Below are positions 1 to 8,321 of a stretch of 64,000 nucleotides of DNA, piece after piece; the stretch's first letter is position 1; every line of letters starts with the position of its first letter. This stretch comes from Paenibacillus lycopersici. Lineage in GTDB: Bacteria; Bacillota; Bacilli; Paenibacillales; Paenibacillaceae. A program made the position numbers and the translations under genes. The DNA lies in NCBI RefSeq assembly GCF_010119935.1, contig NZ_CP048209.1, positions 3,289,001 to 3,353,000 of the forward strand, in the 5' to 3' direction. Under the pieces are notes generated by a model that made no database searches, was not told the origin of the DNA, and was given only the letters and a program-made list of their open reading frames with translations.

Positions 1-1
1 G

Positions 2-274
2 AAAATCATGGTATTCGACGAAGTGACGTCCGCGCTTGATCCCGAACTCGTCGGCGAAGTGCTTGAGGTCATCAAGGAAATCGCGGCTGACGGTGAGATG
101 GCCATGATGCTGATCACGCACGAGATGGATTTCGCGCGCGACGTCGCGGATCGGGTCGCCTTCGGAGACGGAGGGCGCATCGTTGAGGAAGGACCGCCTG
201 CGGCGATATTCGAGAATCCGCGGAGCGAACGGCTTCAGATGTTCCTTAAGCGTTTTGGAACTTTCGCAAGATAA
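2..274 (+). CDS. ABC transporter ATP-binding protein, polar amino acid type (5' end outside window)
   Basis: Only the last ~90 residues are present and the frame is open at the window edge. Visible are the Walker B segment (MVFDEVTSALDP), the D-loop and the switch histidine (LITHEMDFAR), followed by the usual C-terminal tail with IFENP. This pattern is typical of the GlnQ/HisP polar amino acid ATPases, which energise import from the inner face of the membrane. It sits just upstream of the ectoine genes, so it could be the ATPase of an ectoine/hydroxyectoine importer of the Ehu type, but the permease and binding-protein genes would lie outside the window. The family call is firm; the substrate is inference. 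Confidence 0.85.
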   Translation, partial: KIMVFDEVTSALDPELVGEVLEVIKEIAADGEMAMMLITHEMDFARDVADRVAFGDGGRIVEEGPPAAIFENPRSERLQMFLKRFGTFAR

Positions 275-308
275 CCGAATGAAAGGACGTGGGAGGCGAT
301 TGAACCGA

Positions 309-851
309 ATGAATCCGTCGATGGTAACGTTCCGCAGGCCGCATGTTACGGATGGCACGGCCATCTGGCGGCTCGCGGCAGAGACGAAAAAGCTGGATAC
401 GAATTCCGTTTATGCCTATCTGATGATGTGCGACATGTTCGCCGAGACGTGCGCGATCGCGAGTCATGACGAGCGTGTGATCGGCTTCGCCACGGCGTTT
501 CGCAAGCCCGGCCAGCCTGACACGCTGTTCGTCTGGCAGGTCGGCGTGCGCCCGGACCTTCAAGGAGCCGGTATCGGCACGCGGTTGATCCGGCATCTTC
601 TGGAACGGAAGGAGCTGTCCGGCATCCGATATCTCGAAGGGACGGTCGGCCCGGGCAATGATTCGTCGCGCAGGTTGTTCCTTCGATTTGCCGAAGGCCG
701 CGGCACGCAATGCCGCATTGCCGAGCATTATCGAGAAGCCTTGTTTCCCGTAGAGACGGAACATGAGACGGAGCTGTTATTTCGCGTCGGGCCATTGGCA
801 GCCGCACGCCCGGCACCACGCAATCCATCCGACAAGGAGGTCGTCAATTGA
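309..851 (+). CDS. ectA: L-2,4-diaminobutyrate N-gamma-acetyltransferase
   Basis: EctA acetylates L-2,4-diaminobutyrate, the second step of ectoine synthesis. The protein is about 180 residues and has a GNAT fold: the EctA-typical opening FRRPHVTDGTAIWRL, a TNSVYAYLMMCDMF block, and the acetyl-CoA loop VRPDLQGAGIGTRL. The ATG at 309 lies 12 nt after GGGAGG; TTG at 300 is closer than usual and ATG at 279 has no ribosome binding site. Its stop overlaps the TTG start of ectB by 4 bp, so the two are translationally coupled. Confidence 0.93.
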   Translation: MNPSMVTFRRPHVTDGTAIWRLAAETKKLDTNSVYAYLMMCDMFAETCAIASHDERVIGFATAFRKPGQPDTLFVWQVGVRPDLQGAGIGTRLIRHLLERKELSGIRYLEGTVGPGNDSSRRLFLRFAEGRGTQCRIAEHYREALFPVETEHETELLFRVGPLAAARPAPRNPSDKEVVN

Positions 852-2161
852 ATCCGATCGAGAACAGACAGGCCGATATGGATGTATTCAACAGACTTGA
901 ATCCGAGGTGCGCAGTTATTGCCGAAGTTTTCAAACCGTCTTTACCATAGCAAACAACGCCAGGATCTGGGATAAATCAGGCAAAGAGTATATCGATTTC
1001 TTCGCCGGCGCGGGGGCGTTGAACTACGGGCATAACAATCGGCGCATTCGCGCCAAGCTGATTGAATACTTGCAGGCGGATGGCGTGACGCACAGCCTGG
1101 ACATGGCCACGGAAGCGAAAGAGACGTTTCTGACTCGCTTCAAGTCGTTCATTCTTGAGCCGCGCAAGCTCGACTACAAGGTCATGTTTCCCGGCCCGAC
1201 CGGCACCAACTCGGTAGAGAGCGCTTTGAAAATCGCCCGTAAAGCAACGGGCCGGACGAACGTGATCTGCTTCACGAACGCCTTTCACGGCATGTCGCTC
1301 GGGTCGCTCGCGGCAACCGGCAATGCGTTCAAGCGCAAGGGGGCCGGCGTGATGCTCGGCGGAACGACGTTCATGCCGTACGATCGCTATTTCGGCCCGC
1401 AGATCGATACGGCGGCGATGATGGAAAAAATGCTCGACGATCCGGGCAGCGGCATCGACCTGCCGGCGGCCGTTCTGCTCGAGACGCTCCAAGGCGAAGG
1501 AGGGCTGAACGAAGCGAGTACCGAATGGCTTCGCCGCGTGGAGTGCATCTGCCGCGATCGAGGCATTCTCCTCATCGTCGACGACGTGCAGATGGGATGC
1601 GGACGAACCGGAACCTTCTTCAGCTTCGAGGAGGCCGGCATTAATCCGGATGTCGTGTGTCTGTCCAAGTCGATTGGCGGTTACGGACTGCCAATGGCGC
1701 TGACGCTCATCAAGCCGGCGTTCGACGTCTGGCAGCCAGGTGAGCATAACGGTACGTTCAGAGGCAACAATCTAGGTTTCGTGGCTGCGAACGAAGCGCT
1801 CGATTATTGGCGGACGCCGGAGCTGGAGCTGGCGATCGCTTCGAATGCACGGCTCATGTTCGGATTTTTGCACCGCATGGCGTCCGCGTATCCGCAAGCG
1901 ATCGAAGAGGTACGCGGGAAAGGGATGATTCAGGGTCTTGTCTTTCGGGAGCCGGCCAATGCCGCGCGGCTCAGCAAGGCTGCTTTCAAGCAAGGCGTTA
2001 TTCTTGAGACCTCGGGGCCCAAAGACGAAGTTGCCAAGTTCATGCCGCCGCTTACGATCGAAGAGAACGTGCTCAAACTGGGATTGGCGAAAATCGAGTC
2101 GGCGCTTCGGGAGCTGTTCGATCCGGTCAAACTTGCCGGCACGGCGGAAGCAAGGTTGTAA
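848..2161 (+). CDS. ectB: diaminobutyrate-2-oxoglutarate transaminase
   Basis: EctB converts aspartate semialdehyde and glutamate into L-2,4-diaminobutyrate, using PLP. The 437-residue class III aminotransferase shows the N-terminal block FNRLESEVRSYCRSF, the PLP phosphate-binding GPTGTNSVESA, the catalytic lysine region CLSKSIGGYGLPM and the GTFRGNN motif. The TTG start at 848 is set by AAGGAGG seven bases upstream and overlaps the ectA stop. It is the central gene of the ectABCD operon. Confidence 0.95.
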   Translation: MNPIENRQADMDVFNRLESEVRSYCRSFQTVFTIANNARIWDKSGKEYIDFFAGAGALNYGHNNRRIRAKLIEYLQADGVTHSLDMATEAKETFLTRFKSFILEPRKLDYKVMFPGPTGTNSVESALKIARKATGRTNVICFTNAFHGMSLGSLAATGNAFKRKGAGVMLGGTTFMPYDRYFGPQIDTAAMMEKMLDDPGSGIDLPAAVLLETLQGEGGLNEASTEWLRRVECICRDRGILLIVDDVQMGCGRTGTFFSFEEAGINPDVVCLSKSIGGYGLPMALTLIKPAFDVWQPGEHNGTFRGNNLGFVAANEALDYWRTPELELAIASNARLMFGFLHRMASAYPQAIEEVRGKGMIQGLVFREPANAARLSKAAFKQGVILETSGPKDEVAKFMPPLTIEENVLKLGLAKIESALRELFDPVKLAGTAEARL

Positions 2162-2193
2162 CGAATTCGATTAAACATGAGGAGATGGAACCC

Positions 2194-2580
2194 GTGATCG
2201 TAAAACATTTGAATGACATGATCGGAACCAAGGACGATGTCGATACGAAAACATGGAACGCGCGTCGTATGCTGCTCAAGAAGGACGGGATGGGCTTCTC
2301 GCTCCATGACACGTTGATCAAAGCCGGGACGGAGACGTTGATTTGGTACCGTCACCATGTCGAGGCGGTATATTGCATCGAAGGCGAAGGCGAAATCGAG
2401 GTTGTCGGCGGACGCACATACCCGATTCGGCCGGGCACGCTGTACGCGCTGGACGGCCACGAGAAGCACCTGCTGCGCGCAGACAGCCAGCTGCGAATGG
2501 TATGCGTATTCAATCCGCCGTTAACCGGCGCCGAAGTGCATGACGAAGAAGGCGTATACCCGTTAGCGGCCGACAATTAA
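2194..2580 (+). CDS. ectC: ectoine synthase
   Basis: EctC closes N-gamma-acetyl-diaminobutyrate into ectoine. It is a small single-domain cupin of 128 residues with metal-site-like residues in TLIWYRHHVEAVYCIEGEGE and the second cupin block GTLYALDGHEKHLLRA. I prefer the GTG at 2194, which gives the family-typical start MIVKHLNDMIGT and sits 9 nt after AGGAG. The ATG at 2185 directly abuts that ribosome binding site. It lies 32 bp downstream of ectB. Confidence 0.93.
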   Translation: MIVKHLNDMIGTKDDVDTKTWNARRMLLKKDGMGFSLHDTLIKAGTETLIWYRHHVEAVYCIEGEGEIEVVGGRTYPIRPGTLYALDGHEKHLLRADSQLRMVCVFNPPLTGAEVHDEEGVYPLAADN

Positions 2581-2598
2581 TCCAAGGAGGCTCCTGTC

Positions 2599-3537
2599 AT
2601 GAAAACAGATCGCATGAATGATCGGTTGAAGTTCGACCGGTATCCGTCCCGCGAACGGGAAGAACCGGAGCTCATGGAACGCGCGGACCCCGTATTATAC
2701 GGCAAATGGATGCCGGATAGCCCGATTACCGAAGCGCAGGCCGATGACTATGAGCGGAACGGGTACCTATTCTTCGAGGACTTCTTCGCGCCGGACGAAT
2801 TAGCCGCCTGGAAGGCGGAGCTGGCAAGACTGCAGCGGTTGTACGGCGAACGCGGCGCCGATCACGTTATCCTGGAACCCGGCAGCGACGAGGTGCGCTC
2901 CGTATTCGCCGTTCACGACAACAATTCCGTCTTTCAAGGACTTGCCGAACATAAGCGGCTAACCGGCATCGTGCGATTCCTGCTGGGGTCGAACGCCTAC
3001 GTCCATCAATCCCGCATCAACTTCAAGCCCGGCTTTTCCGGCAAGGAATTTTACTGGCACTCCGATTTCGAGACCTGGCATGTGGAGGACGGGATGCCGG
3101 CCATGCGGGCACTGAGCGTCTCGATCGCGCTGGAAGACAATCATCCTTATAACGGACCGCTCATGGTCATGCCGGGCTCGCACAAGAAATTCGTCTCCTG
3201 CGTCGGCAGGACGCCCGAGAACCACTTCAAGCAATCGCTTCGGAGACAGGAGTACGGCGTTCCGGACCAAGACAGCCTCACTTCGCTTGCCCGTGAAGGC
3301 GGCATCGACATGCCGGTGGGCAAAGCGGGTTCGCTGCTCGTGTTCGACTGCAATCTCATGCACGGATCGGGCAGCAATATCTCGCCGTACCCGCGCAGCA
3401 ACGTCTTCATCGTCTATAACAGCGTTGAGAATCGACTGGTTCAGCCGTTCTCCGGCCAGAAGCCGAGACCCGAATACATCGCCGCGCGCGACGGCCGATT
3501 AAGCTCGCCGTCATCGCGCCGGGTATGCCGGCAGTAG
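2599..3537 (+). CDS. ectD: ectoine 5-hydroxylase (Fe(II)/2-oxoglutarate dioxygenase)
   Basis: EctD hydroxylates ectoine to 5-hydroxyectoine. The 312-residue phytanoyl-CoA-dioxygenase-like protein has the EctD signature FYWHSDFETWHVEDGMP, which carries the H-x-D iron ligands, and the distal histidine in LMHGSGSN. The ATG follows AAGGAGG at 2583-2589. The protein is family-like up to RPEYIAARD; the last 14 residues (from GRLSSP) do not look like the usual C-terminus, so the 3' end may have been replaced or shifted. As last gene of ectABCD it predicts that the strain makes hydroxyectoine under salt or heat stress. Confidence 0.93.
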   Translation: MKTDRMNDRLKFDRYPSREREEPELMERADPVLYGKWMPDSPITEAQADDYERNGYLFFEDFFAPDELAAWKAELARLQRLYGERGADHVILEPGSDEVRSVFAVHDNNSVFQGLAEHKRLTGIVRFLLGSNAYVHQSRINFKPGFSGKEFYWHSDFETWHVEDGMPAMRALSVSIALEDNHPYNGPLMVMPGSHKKFVSCVGRTPENHFKQSLRRQEYGVPDQDSLTSLAREGGIDMPVGKAGSLLVFDCNLMHGSGSNISPYPRSNVFIVYNSVENRLVQPFSGQKPRPEYIAARDGRLSSPSSRRVCRQ

Positions 3538-3623
3538 ATTCGTATTCAACGTCTATAGGCTTTACAAGGACATCTTCTATCGTGTAGGCTATAAGGAGCC
3601 AATTTCATATCGTTTCACCGGAG

Positions 3624-3649
3624 GAGCCTGTCATTGACGGGCTCTTTTT
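3624..3649 (+). terminator. Rho-independent terminator after ectABCD
   Basis: A 9-bp stem (GAGCCTGTC / GACGGGCTC, one T-G pair) with an ATT loop is followed by TTTTT and a second T-run. It closes the ectoine operon. Confidence 0.8.
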
Positions 3650-3695
3650 GTCGTTTTTCGAGCCTATCATGCAAATTCATTTCTAGGAGGAAACA

Positions 3696-4976
3696 ATGGA
3701 ACAACAAGCAATTTGGGCCGTTATCATCTTTTTGGCTTCGTACGCGCTCATTATCTCGGAGAAGATCCATCGGACAATCGTCGCGATGCTGGGCGGACTG
3801 ATCGTCGTCGTATTCGGCATCGTCGATCAGGACACGGCGCTGCATCATGTCGACTTCAATACGTTAGGCCTGCTGATCGGCATGATGATCATCGTCTCGA
3901 TTACAGCGGATACCGGATTGTTCAAATATATTGCCATCTGGTCCGCCAAGAAAGCGAAAGGGCAGCCCGTCCGCATTATGATCGTTCTTGCTCTGATTAC
4001 GGCCGTCGGCTCTGCCTTCCTGGATAACGTGACGACGGTACTCTTGATGGTACCCGTCACGTTCAGCATCACCAGGCAGCTTCGGGTCACGCCGATTCCG
4101 TTCCTCATGACGCAGATTATGGCATCCAACGTCGGCGGTACCGCGACTTTGATCGGCGATCCGCCGAATATCATGATCGGAAGCGCGGTGAAGGAGCTTA
4201 CGTTCATGGCATTCATCGGTAATTTGGGCCCCATCGTCCTTATTATCATGGCGTCTTACATGCCGTTATTCGTATTGTTGTTTCGCAGACAAATTCAAGC
4301 CTCGCCTGAACGGATAAGAGACATCATGGCGCTCGAACAATCCGGTACCATTACCGATGCCAGATTGCTGATCAAGTGCTTAACCGTACTTGGACTTACG
4401 ATCGCAGCGTTCTTCCTGCACCAGCTTCTGCACGTCGAATCCGCGGCCGTTGCGCTTGGCGGCGCGTTTATCCTGCTGTTGTTGACGGGAGAGCATCATA
4501 TGGAAGAGGCATTCAGCAGAGTGGAGTGGATGACGATTTTCTTCTTCGTCGGACTGTTCTCGCTTGTATCCGGACTTGTCGAAACCGGCGTTATCTCAGA
4601 GCTCGCGGCGCAAGCCATCGAGCTTACGGGAGGCAATGTCGCGGCGAGTTCCATGTTGATTCTTTGGCTCAGCGCCATAGCGTCCGCATTCCTGGATAAT
4701 ATCCCGTTCGTGGCGACGATGATTCCGATGATTCAAGAAATGGGCAGCATGGGGATCCGCGATTTGGAACCGCTATGGTGGAGTTTGGCGCTTGGCGCAT
4801 GCTTGGGGGGAAACGGCACCTTGATCGGTTCGAGCGCCAATCTCATTACGGCAGGGCTTTCCGCCAAAGAAGGCCATCCGATCCGCTTCATGGCTTACAT
4901 GAAAATCGCGCTGCCGCTTATGCTGTTGTCCGTCTTCATGGCGGCCGGATATATCTATCTTCGATATTTAATGTAG
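3696..4976 (+). CDS. ArsB/NhaD-family ion transporter
   Basis: A 426-residue polytopic membrane protein of the ion transporter superfamily that includes ArsB, NhaD and SLC13 carriers. The family repeat is visible twice: SAFLDNVTTVLLMVPV with TLIGDPPNIMIGS in the first half, and ASAFLDNIPFVATMIPM with GNGTLIGSSANLI in the second. These are the unwound, substrate-binding segments. Members export arsenite or exchange Na+/H+; the exact substrate cannot be read here. The ectoine genes upstream and a K+ transporter fragment downstream favour a Na+/H+ role in osmotic stress. The start is supported by TAGGAGGAAACA just upstream. Confidence 0.82.
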   Translation: MEQQAIWAVIIFLASYALIISEKIHRTIVAMLGGLIVVVFGIVDQDTALHHVDFNTLGLLIGMMIIVSITADTGLFKYIAIWSAKKAKGQPVRIMIVLALITAVGSAFLDNVTTVLLMVPVTFSITRQLRVTPIPFLMTQIMASNVGGTATLIGDPPNIMIGSAVKELTFMAFIGNLGPIVLIIMASYMPLFVLLFRRQIQASPERIRDIMALEQSGTITDARLLIKCLTVLGLTIAAFFLHQLLHVESAAVALGGAFILLLLTGEHHMEEAFSRVEWMTIFFFVGLFSLVSGLVETGVISELAAQAIELTGGNVAASSMLILWLSAIASAFLDNIPFVATMIPMIQEMGSMGIRDLEPLWWSLALGACLGGNGTLIGSSANLITAGLSAKEGHPIRFMAYMKIALPLMLLSVFMAAGYIYLRYLM

Positions 4977-4988
4977 GAAAGGCCAACC

Positions 4989-5206
4989 ATGACAAAATTG
5001 TTGAAACCCCGTATATCGACACCGCGGTTGATTATTCTCGGATTCGCCTTGCTAGTGCTGACAGGGATGATTCTGCTTGCGTTACCGGCTTCGTCCGCCT
5101 CGGGGAGGAGCATGGGACTCGTCGACGCGATGTTTATCTCCACTTCGGCGGTATGCGTGACCGGACTATCGGTTCTCGACGTTCCATCCACCTTTTCCGT
5201 ATTATG
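4989..5206 (+). pseudogene. truncated KtrB-like K+ transporter, 5' fragment
   Basis: Starting 12 bp after the ion transporter, with AGGAAAGG upstream, the frame encodes about 70 residues matching the N-terminus of Ktr/Trk K+ channel subunits: PRLIILGFALLVLTGMILLALP, then the first pore-region stretch FISTSAVCVTGLSVLDV. After STFSV the similarity ends and the frame runs into the ribosome binding site and start of the next gene. A complete KtrB has about 450 residues, so over 80 per cent is missing. If translated it would be fused in frame to the methionine-rich protein below. Confidence 0.75.
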
Positions 5207-5222
5207 TGGGAGGATGATCGCA

Positions 5223-5714
5223 ATGTTAAACATGAAAAAAACTATGGCTGTATCGGTACTCTCCGCGGCACTTCTCATTCCGGGCATCGCCCAGGCCCGG
5301 GACATGGGAGCGATGGAAGCCAAGCCGGACGCAATGATGGAACCAAGCGCGATGATGGAACCAAGCGCGATGATGGATATGAAAGGATTCGTTCCGTTAA
5401 GGATGTTTGCAGAAACGCTTGGCTATAGCATCATGTGGAATAAGGACGATCGCTCCATCACGTTAACGTACATGAATACGGGGATGAATATGTCCGTTGC
5501 GGACGCAGCTATGCAAATGTCCAGCCAGCCTGAAATGTCGATGAATGCGATGTATACGATCACATTGATGGCGGATTCCAATGTCATCATGGTCGGTACG
5601 GATAAGAAGATGCTGAAACAGAGTCCAATGCTGATGCACGGAATCGTATATATCAGCAAAGACGTCGTAACCTCGTATTTGCTTGCTCCCTTCATGATGA
5701 AATCGATGAATTGA
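5223..5714 (+). CDS. secreted methionine-rich protein with copper amine oxidase N-terminal-like (stalk) domain
   Basis: The 163-residue protein starts at ATG 5223, nine bases after GGGAGG. It has a signal peptide (KK..MAVSVLSAALLIPGIAQA) and contains 30 methionines. A short tandem repeat of PSAMME lies at residues ~37-50. The segment KGFVPLRMFAETLGYSIMWNKDDRSITLTY is the core of the copper amine oxidase N-domain/stalk family common in Paenibacillus, and YISKDVVTSYL repeats its second half. Clustered surface Met in an exported protein suggests Cu(I) or Ag(I) binding, but that is inference. The upstream ktrB fragment is in the same frame without an intervening stop. Confidence 0.75.
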   Translation: MLNMKKTMAVSVLSAALLIPGIAQARDMGAMEAKPDAMMEPSAMMEPSAMMDMKGFVPLRMFAETLGYSIMWNKDDRSITLTYMNTGMNMSVADAAMQMSSQPEMSMNAMYTITLMADSNVIMVGTDKKMLKQSPMLMHGIVYISKDVVTSYLLAPFMMKSMN

Positions 5715-5774
5715 TTTTTTCAACAAGCACGCTTCAATAGGAAAATGCCCGGATTACGAGGCAGGAGAATGCGG

Positions 5775-5803
5775 CGGGACCCTCCATCGGGTCCCGTTGT
5801 TTT
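5775..5803. terminator. bidirectional terminator
   Basis: An 8-bp stem (CGGGACCC / GGGTCCCG) with a 6-nt loop, followed by TTGTTTT on the + strand. It separates the methionine-rich protein from the convergent ytaF. Confidence 0.75.
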
Positions 5804-5821
5804 GTCGTACGCCCGGCCCGG

Positions 5822-6421
5822 TTAAAGGATCACTTCATAGCAGCCGATGGCAATCAAGAGGATGCACCCTAGCAAATCCGCATAGCTGCCAAGCCATGAT
5901 TTCGCCATTCGATTGCCGAACCGAATGCCGGCATCCACGGATAGCAGCGAGAATAGACCAACCGATATCGCCGTAAACGCGGGAGAAACGCCGCTGGCCC
6001 CTGCACCCAAGCCGGTTGCGATGCAGTTCAGCGACAGCGCGAACCCGAGCGATAGCGATTCGCCCCATGAAATAATCTGGTTGCTGTCTCTGTCGGTTTT
6101 CGCCGCCATCGCAAGCGTCTTATCCGCTGCGCCGGACGAGCTAGCCGAACTCCGGCGGCTGACGACAGCCGAACGAAGTCCCCAGGCGCCTAAAATCACA
6201 ATGATGCTTCCGCCGATGAAATTGCCCAATGAGGCCGTGATGAAATGGGATAAGTACCTGCCGGCCGTCATGGCCAGGAAGGTGGAAATAACGGAGAACA
6301 ACGCGATAAGCAGATTTGAAAGCAACGGTACTTTCGTTGAACGCGACCCGAACGATAAGCCGATTCCTAAATTATCCAAATTCGAAGCAATCCCGATGCT
6401 GGCGATCGATAACCAGTGCAT
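5822..6421 (-). CDS. ytaF: sporulation membrane protein YtaF (MntP-like DUF204 family)
   Basis: The 199-residue multi-span protein carries the two family half-repeats: IASIGIASNLDNLGIGLSFG near the N-terminus and SLSLGFALSLNCIATGLGAG in the second half, each with an acidic or Asn residue in the membrane. This matches YtaF, a sporulation-expressed relative of the manganese exporter MntP; its substrate is not established. ATG 6421 follows a G-rich ribosome binding site; an upstream in-frame GTG at 6448 is less likely. It is monocistronic and convergent with the gene at 5223. Confidence 0.82.
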   Translation of the reverse strand: MHWLSIASIGIASNLDNLGIGLSFGSRSTKVPLLSNLLIALFSVISTFLAMTAGRYLSHFITASLGNFIGGSIIVILGAWGLRSAVVSRRSSASSSGAADKTLAMAAKTDRDSNQIISWGESLSLGFALSLNCIATGLGAGASGVSPAFTAISVGLFSLLSVDAGIRFGNRMAKSWLGSYADLLGCILLIAIGCYEVIL

Positions 6422-6670
6422 GATTCCGCCCCCCGTAAGATCAGTCACTTACATTATGCTTGAAGTCGCCCAGATGAAACAGATATTATATCTATGGAGA
6501 CCGCTGAATAAATATTAGGGCAACCGGTTTATGCAGGATGAAGAACGGGTAATAGTATGGTTTAATATTTTCAAGGCAGCATGATTCGACAACGTATTTT
6601 CCAGCTAAATACTATACTGGGCAATAGGGTAATTGATGGGGTCCTTTCATTATCTAAGGGGGCGCGGTGC

Positions 6671-8293
6671 ATGTACTCAATGCTAATCGTCGATGACGAG
6701 AGATGGGTTCGGCAAGGGCTGAAGAAGACCATTGATTGGGAGGCTTACGGCATTGAAGTATGGGGCGAGGCAGTGAATGGATTGGAAGCGTTTACATGGC
6801 TTTCGAAAAGCCAGCCCGACATCGTGATCACCGATATCAAGATGCCCGGCATGGACGGCTTAACCCTGCTGGAACACATCAACAAACAAAAGATGCATAC
6901 GAAAGTGATCATCATCAGCGGCTACAGCGATTTCTCCTATGCGCAGAAGGCGGTAAGATGCGGAGCTTACGGATACGTGCTGAAGCCGATCCAGGAACGC
7001 GATCTCCTCGAGATCGTGCAGCAATGCGTGGAGGAGCTGGACAACGATCATAAACGGGCCAGCATCATCGAGGAGATGAAGGGGCAAATCCGCGAAAGCA
7101 TGCCGCTGGCAAGGCAGAGATACCTCGAACAGCTCCTGCGGGGATACAGTATTCCGCTCATCCAGGATGCGGCAACGATATGCCGTACGCTGCAGCTGCC
7201 GTTGAATCCTTACGATATGCAAGTCGCGGTCGTTCGCATACACGATTGGGGCTCTAAAGGCGATACGCGGCATAGCAGAAGCTCTCTGCTTTACGCCATC
7301 GGGAACATAGCCGAAGAGTTGTTGAAGAGTACGGGGTACCGGTCGGTTCTATGCATTCTGAGCGATGAAGACGGCGATGCTGCGCTGGTGCTTTCGCCGG
7401 AACTAGAGGCATCGCTCGACAAGAGGACGATTGTTCCTTCCGTGCTGCTCAACGTGCTGGAAGAGAGCAGCCGGTTATTGCAGGTAACCGCCAGCGTAGG
7501 TTTAAGCCGGAACATCGGATGGGACAAACTTTCAAGCGCGTATACCGAAGCCGTCTACGCGTGCAGTTATTCCTTTTTTAAGGGGAAAGGCAAGCTGTAC
7601 GAATCCGAGCACCTTCCGCCGCATCGCGCCGATATTGGCGTTCCGTCGGTGTGTCCGAGTGCGGAATGGGAAAACCGGGTCACGCATGCGATCAAAATCG
7701 GAGACAATCAATTGATCGTTCAGACGGCATTGGAGCTGCAGCAGCATATTGAAGGGATCATGCAGAAATACGATCCGCTGCATATCATTAAGGGGCTTCG
7801 AATCCTGCTGGCCAATTTGTATTTCAAGCTGAAGGGCTGCATCCATAAAGTGGATCCGGTCGAACGAAGCACGCTGCGGGAGCTGCTTCCGCATAGCTTC
7901 CAGCTGGAGGACCTGAACAATCAGCTTGTGGAGGAATTATTGAAGTGGAGCTCCAGGATTCGCGAAACGGCAAGCCGCTCCAGAGTCGTCGAGCTGGGAC
8001 TCGAATATATCGGAAATCGCTTCACCCAGCAAATTACGCTGCAGGATGTTTCCAACCACCTCTACGTCAATGCTTCGTCGTTCAGCCGATTGTTCCATGA
8101 GGAAGTAGGAGAGACGTTCATTCGCTACGTGACGGGATTGCGTATCTCCAAAGCGAAGCAGCTGTTGAAAGGCACGACGAAGAAAATTTATGAAATCTCG
8201 GATGAGGTCGGATATAACGATTTTCGCCATTTCGTCAAAACATTCAAAGAAATCGCAGGGCTGACGCCGTCTCAATATCGGGATAGCGTTTAG
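6671..8293 (+). CDS. response regulator with AraC-type DNA-binding domain (YesN family)
   Basis: The 540-residue protein has an N-terminal receiver domain (VDDE at residues ~8-11, phospho-acceptor Asp in DIVITDIKMPGMDG, Lys in VLKPI), a long linker domain and two C-terminal helix-turn-helix motifs (LQDVSNHLYVNASSFSRLFHEE and YEISDEVGYNDFRHFVKTFK). Such regulators activate adjacent sugar ABC transporter genes after phosphorylation by a YesM-type kinase, which is the next gene. ATG 6671 is chosen because of AAGGGGG eight bases upstream. Confidence 0.93.
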   Translation: MYSMLIVDDERWVRQGLKKTIDWEAYGIEVWGEAVNGLEAFTWLSKSQPDIVITDIKMPGMDGLTLLEHINKQKMHTKVIIISGYSDFSYAQKAVRCGAYGYVLKPIQERDLLEIVQQCVEELDNDHKRASIIEEMKGQIRESMPLARQRYLEQLLRGYSIPLIQDAATICRTLQLPLNPYDMQVAVVRIHDWGSKGDTRHSRSSLLYAIGNIAEELLKSTGYRSVLCILSDEDGDAALVLSPELEASLDKRTIVPSVLLNVLEESSRLLQVTASVGLSRNIGWDKLSSAYTEAVYACSYSFFKGKGKLYESEHLPPHRADIGVPSVCPSAEWENRVTHAIKIGDNQLIVQTALELQQHIEGIMQKYDPLHIIKGLRILLANLYFKLKGCIHKVDPVERSTLRELLPHSFQLEDLNNQLVEELLKWSSRIRETASRSRVVELGLEYIGNRFTQQITLQDVSNHLYVNASSFSRLFHEEVGETFIRYVTGLRISKAKQLLKGTTKKIYEISDEVGYNDFRHFVKTFKEIAGLTPSQYRDSV

Positions 8294-8321
8294 CCGCAAC
8301 AATAATTGGGGTTGAGCGAGC

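Noticed and set aside
3501-3637. A frame after ectD reading RFVFNVYRLYKDIFYRVGYKEPISYRF to a stop inside the terminator
   Set aside because: It looks protein-like and could be a gene scar, but it has no start, follows an in-frame stop and matches nothing I know. I could not support a call.
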